22,530 nucleotides of DNA from RYN-428 sp035648595 (GTDB lineage: Bacteria > Planctomycetota > Phycisphaerae > Tepidisphaerales > Tepidisphaeraceae): assembly GCA_035648595.1 (NCBI GenBank), contig DASRLH010000501.1, forward strand, positions 1-22,530, given 5' to 3'. Under the pieces are notes generated by a model that saw only the letters and a list, made by a program, of their open reading frames with translations, was not told the DNA's origin and did no database searches. Position 1 is the stretch's first letter. Every line of letters begins with the position of its first letter. The position numbers were made by a program, and so were the translations under genes. Below, piece after piece: positions 7,602 to 15,549 of this stretch.

Positions 7602-8528
7602 TCAGGTCTGCCCTTCCCACTTTCCCTCCGGGTCGGCGGCGCGATAGACCTGCTCGATTTTTTTCACCACGTCTTCGGGCAGCGGGCCTTTTTGGGCGTA
7701 GGCGATGTTGGCGCGGGCGTTGTCGGGGCTGGTGGTGCCGATGATGGCGCAATGTACGCCGGGATGGCTTAGGGTGAACCGCATCGCCAGCTCCGGCCAG
7801 ACCGCGTCCATCGGCCCGGCAAAGCCAAGATTCGTCGGATTCAGCTTCATCACCCGCAGGCGGTCGTAATAGGTTTTTGCGTAACTTTTGTACAGGCCCG
7901 GCTGCTCGGTGAGTTCCTTCCAGGCGGCGTTGGCCAGCGGTCGCTTGGCGAGGATGCCGATGCCGGCTTGATTGGCCCTGGGGATGACCGTCCGCAGGTT
8001 CGCCTGATCCGTGACATTCACCGACGTTTCAAGCACCGCGACATCCGGCAAAGTGATGGCATACGCGGCGGCCTCGTTGTCGCCGCTGTAGCCGGCGAAA
8101 CGAATCTTCCCCGCCTCGCGCGCTTTCACCAGCGCCGCCAGCGCGTCGCCGCGCTGCAGCGTTTTGAGATCGCACGAATGCAGGAGCATCACGTCCAGGC
8201 GGTCGGTATTGAGCTTGCGGAGGGAACGATCGACGGTGGCGGCAATCAATTTCGGCGACCAAGCCGCGCCGTCCACGTCATCGAGCGCGCTGCCGCATTT
8301 GGAAACCAGAATGAATTGATCGCGGCGATGCCCGACCGCGCTGCCGATGAGTTCCTCGGAGCCCGGATAACTGGCGGCGGTGTCGATCAGGTTGACGCCG
8401 CTGTCGAGCAGCAGATGGAGAATGCGGCCCGCGCGATCCTGGTCGATCTTGAGGTATCCGATCGGCGCGCCGCCAAAGCCAAGCCGGGAAATGTTCAAGC
8501 CCGTTTTGCCGAATGCGACTTTTTGCAT
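7602..8528 (-). CDS. Aldo/keto reductase
   Basis: Predicted cytoplasmic NAD(P)H-dependent oxidoreductase of the aldo/keto reductase superfamily, 308 aa. All four catalytic tetrad residues are visible: D49 and Y54 (LIDTAASYPGSEELIG), K77 (LVSKCG) and H117 (MLLHSCD). The start is ATG 8528 (MQKVAFGKTGLNISRLGFGG), the usual AKR opening. The reading frame is open for another 121 codons upstream, but that stretch is Ser/Arg/Thr-rich and overlaps the protease gene, so it is not coding. It lies 175 bp downstream of the protease stop with a terminator-like hairpin between them. The substrate cannot be predicted. Confidence 0.93.
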   Translation of the reverse strand: MQKVAFGKTGLNISRLGFGGAPIGYLKIDQDRAGRILHLLLDSGVNLIDTAASYPGSEELIGSAVGHRRDQFILVSKCGSALDDVDGAAWSPKLIAATVDRSLRKLNTDRLDVMLLHSCDLKTLQRGDALAALVKAREAGKIRFAGYSGDNEAAAYAITLPDVAVLETSVNVTDQANLRTVIPRANQAGIGILAKRPLANAAWKELTEQPGLYKSYAKTYYDRLRVMKLNPTNLGFAGPMDAVWPELAMRFTLSHPGVHCAIIGTTSPDNARANIAYAQKGPLPEDVVKKIEQVYRAADPEGKWEGQT

Positions 8529-8656
8529 GAAGCCATTGTAGACGTTCGCGTGCGTGGCGCGAATGGGGGGAGTCGTGTAGGCTCTGGGTCGCGTGGATGA
8601 CAGTTTAGGCGCATCCTTCTGTTCGCCACGAAGCAGGCATTGTCGAAGAGGAAGAA

Positions 8657-8676
8657 AAGCGGCGGGGACGCCGCTT
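8657..8676 (-). terminator. Probable terminator hairpin after the tricorn-like gene
   Basis: Read on the minus strand, 27 bp beyond the protease stop, a 7-bp perfect stem AAGCGGC/GCCGCTT with a 6-nt loop is followed by the pyrimidine-rich TTCTTCCTCTT. The shape fits intrinsic termination, though the U-tract is interrupted. The same hairpin sequence may instead be a short intergenic repeat of the genome. The 8529-8703 gap holds no gene. Confidence 0.5.
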
Positions 8677-8703
8677 CTACGTGAAAGCGATGTCCTCGTC
8701 GCT

Positions 8704-11700
8704 TTAACCAGTTGGCTTGCCCCTTGACTGTTTGAAGCTCTTGTTCGGGTATTTAGGCGGATGCAGCGGTTTGACCGGTTCCTTCTCGATCTGCTCCTTG
8801 AGGTACTCGACCGCGGCTTTGAGTTGGGCATCCTCGCCGTTGAAGGTGGCGTGGGGAAGGTTATCGACGACGATGTCGGGGTTGACGCCATGTCCCTCGA
8901 TCAGCCAATCGCCCTCCGGGCCGTAGACCCCATTTTCCCCGGCTGTAGCGACTCCGCGGTCCACCAGGAGGTTGCTGCCGGACAGCCAAATCTCGCCGCC
9001 CCAGGTTCGCGTGCCGATGACGGTTCCGATCTTCAACCGCTTGATCCCTTCGGTGAAGGCTTCGCCATCCGAGGCGGTTCCTTCATCGCAGAGCACTACG
9101 ACGTGCCCGCGAAACGCATATTGCATGTTGGAGGTTGAATAGTCGCTGAGGCGCGTTGACCAGAAGGACCAGGCCTTTCGCAGGAGGCGGTCGATGATCC
9201 AACTGTCGATGTTGCCGCCCGAGTTGTGGCGCACGTCGATGATGAGGCCGGGCCGGTTCCACACCGGATAGAATCCCTTGGCCCATTGGGTGAAATTGGC
9301 GCCGCCCATGGCGCGAAGATGGAGATAACCGATCTGCCCCTTGCCCATCTGTTCCACTGTCTGGCGGCGCGAGTATTCCCACTCGTGGTAACGAAGGGTG
9401 AAAGCTTCGGTTTCGGTGATTGGCCTGACGATCACATCGCGGGCCTTTCCGTCGGCGCCACGCTTAATGTGCAAAAGAACCTGCTGGCCGGCGCGCTGGC
9501 GCAGCATGACTGCAATATCCCGGACGGCCAACGTCGGGACGCCATCCACCATCTCGATGACATCGCCCTCTTTGACATTAACGCCGAACCGGGCGAGCGG
9601 CCCGGCCCAATCCGGCTCATCCGGGTCTGCCTTGTAGATATGCTCCACGCGATAGCCGCCCTTTGCCGAATCGCGCGACAATGCCGCGCCCAGGGAACTG
9701 GGGACGATGTGATCGGCGGCGTGTCGCGTGTCGGGGCCGTCATTGACGAATGTGTGCAGCGCGCCCAGCTCCGAGACCATCTGCGCGATCAGGTCCGACA
9801 ATTCCGAGCGCGTCGTGACGCGGTCGAGGAGCGGTTCGTATTGCCGGCGCATCGCCTTCCAGTCCACGCCGTGCATGTTGCGGTCGTAGAAGTAATCGCG
9901 CTCCATGCGCCAGGCATCGGCGAACATCGCCCGCCATTCCTCGCGCGGGATGACCGAAAGCGCAAGGTGCGAGAGATCGACCTGCTTTTTGTTCAGATCG
10001 GCGGGGGCGACGGCGGCATCAATGATGAACAAACTGCTCGGGCCAAAGCCCGGCCCATCTCGCACCTTTCCCTTGCCCAGCAGAATCTTTTTGCCATCCT
10101 CCGACAACTCGAAGCTGTCCACATCCGGCGCGATCGTCTTGATCTCCATGTTGTCGTTGGAGATGTCGGCGCCAATCAGCGAACCCTTTTCCTGGCCGGT
10201 TGGCTTGGCGATCCAGAAGAGCGACTTGGCGTTCAGCGCCAGCGCGCTGTAATTCCCCGGTGGCAGCGGCGCTTTGATCAGCCGCGCTGCGATGCCATCG
10301 AAATCAATATTCACCTTGGCGACGGCGGGTCCGTTGGATGGATGATGTGCCGAAAGCCGCGTGGCGACGGAGGCTGGCTGCGTCGCGGGCGCATCCGGGG
10401 CGCCAAGCTGGGTCGTCGCGGCAAAACGCGCGATCAGGCTCGCGAGCGTGGGGAGATCGGGTTGGGTGGTCGGGTTGGGTTGAGTGGCCAGGCCCGGTTG
10501 TGTACTTGGGGCGGGTTGAGTGCTCGGGTCGGGTTGAGTGGCGGGGCTCGGTTGCGTGGTGGGACCAGGAGCCGAGGTCGATCCGCTGTCGCTGTCGGCG
10601 TGCAATTCATCGTTGGGCTCGAACGGCGAACGCGTTGTGGTCTTGCTCAAAGCGATCAGGAATATCTGGGTCTTCTTGTCGAGAAACGGCTGGGGTTCAT
10701 AGGTGCCCCAGGGTGAGCCGACAACTGACTTGAGGTTGCGGTCGGAAAGCAGGTAAAGCCATTTGCCGTCGCGGCTCCAGGCGGGGCTGTAACTGTCGAA
10801 ACGCCGGCTCGTAACTTCAATCGTCTTCCCGGAGCTTGCCCCGCAAATCTTGATCTGCCGAAACAAGTTGTCCATTGGCGCGGCATACGCCAGCCAGCGG
10901 CTGTCGGGCGACCAGGCCAGATCGTCGAAATCATCGACCGGCGATTCATCAATCTTGCGGTTGTTTTTCGTCGCGACGTCGAGAATAAACAGCCGTTGGT
11001 TCTTGTCACGGTGGGCGACGTATTTGCCATCGGGGGAGGGAACGCCTTCCCAGCGGAGCACGTCGGCATCCTGCGTGAGTTGCGCGGCAGAGCCCACGCC
11101 GTTGGCGGAGATTTTCCAGAACTCGGTTTCGCCGCTCTGGTCGGACAGAACCAGGAGATTCTTGCCGTCCCCAATGAAACGCGCATCGCGGCAGCGCACG
11201 CCCTGCTTGTGAGTCGCTGCGGCAAGCCGGCCCTGATGCCGAGGGGCCACGAATACCTGCCCGCGGGCCGTGATCGCAACGCGCGAGCCGTCGGCGGAAA
11301 GATGGGCCGAACTGATATACCGCTCGGGATGATCGACCCAATGCTCGCGCAGTTGATCCAGATCGGAATCAAGGGTGATCGGGATGATTCGGTCGGCATC
11401 GGCGGCAATCTCGTAAAGACGCAGGTCCGCTCCCAATTGATACACGATCCGCCCATCGGATAGGCTCGGAGAAGCCGCGTCCCATTGGGCGTGATGTGTA
11501 TGCTGCCGAGTGTCGGAGCCATCGGGCTTCATCGACCAGATATTCATCGCGCCGTCGCGGTCAGACAGGAAATAGACGCGTCCCTGCCAGAACATCGGGT
11601 TTTTGCTGGTGCCGGCGAAGCTGCCGGTCAACGGGACGGCCTCGGCGTCGCCATCCTTGTATCGCCAGATATTCTGGGCGGTGCCGCCCTGATAGCGCTT

Positions 11701-12267
11701 GGTATGGCTGCCCTGAAAGCGCAGACGCGTGAAGAACAGGGTCTTGCCATCATCATCGTACGCGCCCTGAGCCGCCTGCGCCAGGGGAACGATTTTGGCA
11801 ACGGCGGCGACGTCTTTTTGGCTGATGTCCAACGTCATCAACTGGAGGTTTGGAAACAGCGGGTGCGGGAGCGTCTCGATTACATAGGTTGAGCAAATCA
11901 CCTTGCCATCGGGCGTCCAGCCGGTGAACGCGATCTGGGCGCCGTTATAAGTCCTGCGCGTCGGCAGGCCGCCGGTCAGCGGCATCGTATAGAGCTCGTT
12001 GCTCCCCTCGTACTGCGCGACGAATGCGAGCGTCTTCCCGTCCGGGGAGATGGCGGGAGTGGATTCATCGCCGGGGTTGCTGGTCAGCCGCGTCGCGGCG
12101 CCGCCGGTCGCGCCCACCTTCCACAAATCCCCCTCGGCCACGAAAACGACCGTGTCCTTGTGGAGGGCCGGCTGGCGGTAGTAGCCGTTGGTCGCGGCGA
12201 AGAGGCTTGCGTTGCCGCAAAAAAACGTGATTACGAGAAAGAGGGATCGATTGCGAAGAATGTGCAT
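8704..12267 (-). CDS. Secreted tricorn-like protease (S41 family, PDZ)
   Basis: Predicted exported peptidase of the tricorn type, 1187 aa from ATG 12267. Residues 1-22 are a signal peptide (MHILRNRSLFLVITFFCGNA, then SLFAA). Beta-propeller repeats of WD40/TolB type fill roughly residues 25-750, for example LTSNPGDESTPAISPDGKTL and DLAWSPDSRWLAYAA. A tricorn core domain follows, then a PDZ domain (about 870-945) and the S41 catalytic domain. By comparison with archaeal tricorn, H838 (ELGALHTF), S1066-D1067 (ASDGEAF) and E1124 (WLIEGHGVNPD) correspond to the catalytic residues. The Ser-to-Glu spacing is 58, as in tricorn. Residues 571-606 are a low-complexity TQPxPx linker. A frame opening 49 codons earlier reads through a repeat and is rejected. 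Confidence 0.92.
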   Translation of the reverse strand: MHILRNRSLFLVITFFCGNASLFAATNGYYRQPALHKDTVVFVAEGDLWKVGATGGAATRLTSNPGDESTPAISPDGKTLAFVAQYEGSNELYTMPLTGGLPTRRTYNGAQIAFTGWTPDGKVICSTYVIETLPHPLFPNLQLMTLDISQKDVAAVAKIVPLAQAAQGAYDDDGKTLFFTRLRFQGSHTKRYQGGTAQNIWRYKDGDAEAVPLTGSFAGTSKNPMFWQGRVYFLSDRDGAMNIWSMKPDGSDTRQHTHHAQWDAASPSLSDGRIVYQLGADLRLYEIAADADRIIPITLDSDLDQLREHWVDHPERYISSAHLSADGSRVAITARGQVFVAPRHQGRLAAATHKQGVRCRDARFIGDGKNLLVLSDQSGETEFWKISANGVGSAAQLTQDADVLRWEGVPSPDGKYVAHRDKNQRLFILDVATKNNRKIDESPVDDFDDLAWSPDSRWLAYAAPMDNLFRQIKICGASSGKTIEVTSRRFDSYSPAWSRDGKWLYLLSDRNLKSVVGSPWGTYEPQPFLDKKTQIFLIALSKTTTRSPFEPNDELHADSDSGSTSAPGPTTQPSPATQPDPSTQPAPSTQPGLATQPNPTTQPDLPTLASLIARFAATTQLGAPDAPATQPASVATRLSAHHPSNGPAVAKVNIDFDGIAARLIKAPLPPGNYSALALNAKSLFWIAKPTGQEKGSLIGADISNDNMEIKTIAPDVDSFELSEDGKKILLGKGKVRDGPGFGPSSLFIIDAAVAPADLNKKQVDLSHLALSVIPREEWRAMFADAWRMERDYFYDRNMHGVDWKAMRRQYEPLLDRVTTRSELSDLIAQMVSELGALHTFVNDGPDTRHAADHIVPSSLGAALSRDSAKGGYRVEHIYKADPDEPDWAGPLARFGVNVKEGDVIEMVDGVPTLAVRDIAVMLRQRAGQQVLLHIKRGADGKARDVIVRPITETEAFTLRYHEWEYSRRQTVEQMGKGQIGYLHLRAMGGANFTQWAKGFYPVWNRPGLIIDVRHNSGGNIDSWIIDRLLRKAWSFWSTRLSDYSTSNMQYAFRGHVVVLCDEGTASDGEAFTEGIKRLKIGTVIGTRTWGGEIWLSGSNLLVDRGVATAGENGVYGPEGDWLIEGHGVNPDIVVDNLPHATFNGEDAQLKAAVEYLKEQIEKEPVKPLHPPKYPNKSFKQSRGKPTG

Positions 12268-12377
12268 GATTGAACTCTGGTTTGGCCGTTCCCGGCGGCA
12301 ACACTCCCTAATTTTCAATCGACACTTTAGGGTGGGGTGGATCGGCGAATCTCGGATATTCGGCTTCCGCGCCGTCC

Positions 12378-12401
12378 GCACGGGCGAGACGCCCGTGATA
12401 C
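12378..12401. repeat. Family B hairpin repeat (CACGGGCG type)
   Basis: One 24-bp copy with the 8-bp stem CACGGGCG/CGCCCGTG, in the same orientation as the 7520-7543 copy. It lies between the PVC cytochrome stop and the tricorn-like start, so it may serve as the cytochrome gene's terminator. Translated on the minus strand it gives the spurious peptide ITGVSPVRTA. Confidence 0.8.
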
Positions 12402-12450
12402 GTTGACGGCTCACTTTTTCCGCGATTCCCGCCCAAAAACGTCTGTACCC

Positions 12451-15450
12451 CTATTTCACCTGATCCCACGGCGCCGGCGGGTCGCGCGTGAGGAGGAATG
12501 CGGTCAGGTCGATGAATTCCTGCTGGGTCATTGTGGCTTCCAGGCCCTCGGGCATCATCGACAGCGTGAGTTCCTTCATGCGCTTGATTTCGGCGCGGGG
12601 GATGGTGAGTTTTTGGGTGCCGTCTTTCAGGACGATCTGCCGGTCATTTTCCTCGGCGAGCAGGCCGTTGACGCGAGTGCCGTCTTTCTTTTCGATGAGC
12701 CATTGGTAGTAGGGCTTGCCGACGACGAGGTTGGGATCGAGCACGTTGCTGAGGACCAGGTCGAGCGTTTCGCGGCCGACGCCGGTGATGTTGGGGCCGA
12801 CGTCGCCGCCCTTGCCATAGATTGTATGGCATTGCATGCACTTGCCGGCGAAGACTTTCTGGCCGGCCAGCGGATCGCCGGGTTTGCGGGAGAGGATGAG
12901 CTGCTTGTACGTTTCGACCACCTTCAGACGCTGCGGATTGCGTTCGGTGCGGATCGTGCCCCAGGTGTCGGCTAGCGCCTTGGTCAGGGTCGGATCGTTG
13001 TAGCCGGCGATGCGGCGGGCGTGATTTTCGGTGATCTGATCGCGGGGGATTTGCTTATGCCCGACAGCATCGAGCAACATCATCGCGCCCGCTTTCGACT
13101 GCACCAGGGCGTCGATGATCATCGGCTTGAGATCGGCCGGCTGGGCTTTGAAGTAATCCTCGATAAGCACCTGCGCCGCTTTGGCGCTATTCATGGTGCC
13201 CAGCCCGTTCACCGCGCCCTGCCGGAGGCGCACCGGCGCGTTGTTGTCGATGACGAAAGCAGAGAAGGCGTTGATGTTGGCCGGCGCGTTCTGGCCGGCT
13301 AGCGCCTTGAGAAGCATGGAACGAACGGGCGCCGGCGCCTTGGAATCCGAGAGGATGACCCGCGCCGAATCGGCGGCCTTCGGATCGTTCCACCAGAGCG
13401 CGATCACGGTTGCCGGTATCCGGGCCGGGCCCGTGGACTGGGCGACATCCGCGATTTGGCGTTGGGCGGCGGCATCAAAATACTGCGCGCGATCCGCCGG
13501 GCTTACGCCCGAGTTATCAAACCCGTTGATGGCCGCGTCCATCGCCTGGGGAAGCGGGTGCCTTGGCTTGGCGGCGCTTCGGGATTCCGATAAAGCCGCC
13601 GTCACGCTATCGGCAATTTGCTTTGGCGTGCGCGCCAGCGTGTTGACCGCATCCCGCACCCAGCTCACCACCGTCGGTCCGAAGTTCTTTTGAGCCGCCG
13701 CGTCATTCTCGATCGCGGTGAGCAATGCGGCACTATGCCGGTAGACCATCGGCTTGAGATTGTTGTAAATGATGGTCGGGATGAGCGGGTCTTTGGCGTT
13801 GGCCGGATTGTCGAGGAGGGTCAGGAGAATCGGCAGCCCATCAGGCTTTTGCAGCCGCCCGGCGGCAACTGCAAGCTGGCAGCGAACATCCGGAGAGGGA
13901 TCGTTGGCAAGGGTCTTGAGCTTATCGTAAACCTGCGGTGATACCTCGCCCATCTCCCCCGCCGCCCGCGCGCCCCAATTGCGGGTCGGCTCATCGGCGC
14001 TGGCCAGCACCTTAAGATGAAACTCGGGGCTTAACGCATGCTGGCTGGTCAACAGCCATAGCGCGTGCATGTGCGCGTTGTTCTTGTCGCCCGAGTCGAG
14101 CGCCATTTTTTCCAGCGTTGGAATCAGAGCGGGGGTGAACTTTTCGTTGAGGATGCGCTGCGCCGTGCGCCGCCACCAGACATTGGGTGAATCAAACAGA
14201 CGTAGCAATTCCTCTGGCGACGATTTTTGCAGATCGAATGGCTTGTAGAACGGCGCATCGCCGTACGAGATGCGGTAGATGCGGCCGCGCTCGCGGTCGA
14301 TGCCCTTGGGATCGCGGTTGGCGTCCTGATAGCAGTGATAGCGGTCGTACCAGTCCATGACATACAGGCAGCCATCGGGGCCGATCTTCTGCGAGACCGG
14401 CATAAACCAGGCATCGTTGGCCTGCACGAAATCGGGCGCGTTGTGTTGAACGTAGGTGGCGCCTTTGCGTTCGAGCGTGTCGCGGTTGACCGCGCTGCCG
14501 TGGAGGTTACCCATGATCAGCGTGTTGCGATATTCGGCGGGAAACACGTCGGCATCGTAGATGCACAAGCCGCCGTACGCGGCGGCCTGATGGCGCTGTG
14601 TAGCGATGGACGGGAGCGGATGCGTGGCCGGCGGATAGGGGCCGCCCTGCCGCTGATAGTAGCCGCTTTGGGTCATGTGAAACAGGTGATCGATGACGCA
14701 GCAGGAGACGAACCAGTCGCCCTGCCGGTTGTAGTCCAGTCCCCAGGGATTGCTGGTGCCCTGGGCGAAGAGCTCGAACTTTTGGGTCTTGGGATGCCAG
14801 CGCCAGATGGCGCAGGTGAAGTCGAAGGTTTTGCCGTCGTTGAGGATTTTCGCGCCGTTGAAGACGCCGTTCATTCCGTAGAGCCAGCCGTCGGGGCCCC
14901 ATGTGAGGCTGTTGGGCAGTTCGTGGCGGTCGGCGCGGCCAAAGCCAGAAAGAATCACTTGCGGCTTACCCGCCTTTCCAGTTTTGGCGGCTTCGGGATA
15001 GAAGAGAATGTCCGGCGAATTGGTGACATAGATGCCGCCGTTTCCGATCACGACGCCGCATGGGATGTTCAGGCCGGACGTGAAAACGGTCATCTTGTCG
15101 AAATGCCCATCGTGCTTCGTGGATTCGAGAATCTTCACGCGATCCTGCCCCGGCCCGGCATCGGCGCGCGGGTATTCGATGCTTTCCGTCACCCAAATCC
15201 GCCCCTGGTCATCAAAGGTGAAGGACGTGGGATTGATCAGATCCGGCTCATGGGCCACGCATTCAACCTTGAAGCCCGGCGGCAGCTTCATCTTCGCGAC
15301 CGCCTGATCGGGCGACAGCGCGGGGCCCGGCGGGATGGATTGGCCGTGCGGGATTTCGTTGGTGTCGCTTTGGGCCCCGAAGGAAAAAATGGGTGACGCG
15401 GCCAACAGGAATCCGGCCAATGGGATCATCGCGATCAATTTGAGCCGCAT
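12451..15450 (-). CDS. PVC-type beta-propeller / HEAT-like / cytochrome c protein
   Basis: Exported multidomain protein of the Planctomycetes-Verrucomicrobia type, 999 aa from ATG 15450, which has a good Shine-Dalgarno sequence (AGAGGAAG). A signal peptide (about residues 1-26) precedes an N-terminal propeller matching the 'putative membrane-bound dehydrogenase' family (TIGR02604 type; INPTSFTFDDQGRIWVTES). A HEAT-like alpha-helical middle follows (about 410-780). The C-terminal PVC heme-binding domain (TIGR02603 type) has the heme-attachment site CMQCH (C871, C874, H875). A Met in LSMMPEGL is a candidate distal heme ligand. The family is thought to act in extracytoplasmic electron transfer or carbohydrate oxidation, but its substrates are largely unknown. 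No partner oxidoreductase is adjacent. Confidence 0.92.
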   Translation of the reverse strand: MRLKLIAMIPLAGFLLAASPIFSFGAQSDTNEIPHGQSIPPGPALSPDQAVAKMKLPPGFKVECVAHEPDLINPTSFTFDDQGRIWVTESIEYPRADAGPGQDRVKILESTKHDGHFDKMTVFTSGLNIPCGVVIGNGGIYVTNSPDILFYPEAAKTGKAGKPQVILSGFGRADRHELPNSLTWGPDGWLYGMNGVFNGAKILNDGKTFDFTCAIWRWHPKTQKFELFAQGTSNPWGLDYNRQGDWFVSCCVIDHLFHMTQSGYYQRQGGPYPPATHPLPSIATQRHQAAAYGGLCIYDADVFPAEYRNTLIMGNLHGSAVNRDTLERKGATYVQHNAPDFVQANDAWFMPVSQKIGPDGCLYVMDWYDRYHCYQDANRDPKGIDRERGRIYRISYGDAPFYKPFDLQKSSPEELLRLFDSPNVWWRRTAQRILNEKFTPALIPTLEKMALDSGDKNNAHMHALWLLTSQHALSPEFHLKVLASADEPTRNWGARAAGEMGEVSPQVYDKLKTLANDPSPDVRCQLAVAAGRLQKPDGLPILLTLLDNPANAKDPLIPTIIYNNLKPMVYRHSAALLTAIENDAAAQKNFGPTVVSWVRDAVNTLARTPKQIADSVTAALSESRSAAKPRHPLPQAMDAAINGFDNSGVSPADRAQYFDAAAQRQIADVAQSTGPARIPATVIALWWNDPKAADSARVILSDSKAPAPVRSMLLKALAGQNAPANINAFSAFVIDNNAPVRLRQGAVNGLGTMNSAKAAQVLIEDYFKAQPADLKPMIIDALVQSKAGAMMLLDAVGHKQIPRDQITENHARRIAGYNDPTLTKALADTWGTIRTERNPQRLKVVETYKQLILSRKPGDPLAGQKVFAGKCMQCHTIYGKGGDVGPNITGVGRETLDLVLSNVLDPNLVVGKPYYQWLIEKKDGTRVNGLLAEENDRQIVLKDGTQKLTIPRAEIKRMKELTLSMMPEGLEATMTQQEFIDLTAFLLTRDPPAPWDQVK

Positions 15451-15549
15451 GAAACTTCCTCTGCTAAAATACATTTTCGACCGGGTGTATAGGTAATAGT
15501 CTTCCGCGGGCTGTCCCGTGATTCGAGTTTAATCGCGGGTTCCGCATTT

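Noticed and set aside
7602..8891. 429-residue reading frame for the aldo/keto reductase
   Set aside because: The first 121 codons are Ser/Arg/Thr-rich, overlap the protease gene and precede the standard AKR start MQKVAFGKTG at 8528.
9226..10716. 496-residue plus-strand frame opposite the tricorn-like gene
   Set aside because: Composition is typical of antisense GC-rich frames (DDxIxG, RRxRA patterns), and the minus strand carries all expected protease motifs.
14227..15396. 389-residue plus-strand frame opposite the PVC cytochrome gene
   Set aside because: No recognisable domain; fully antisense to conserved propeller sequence.
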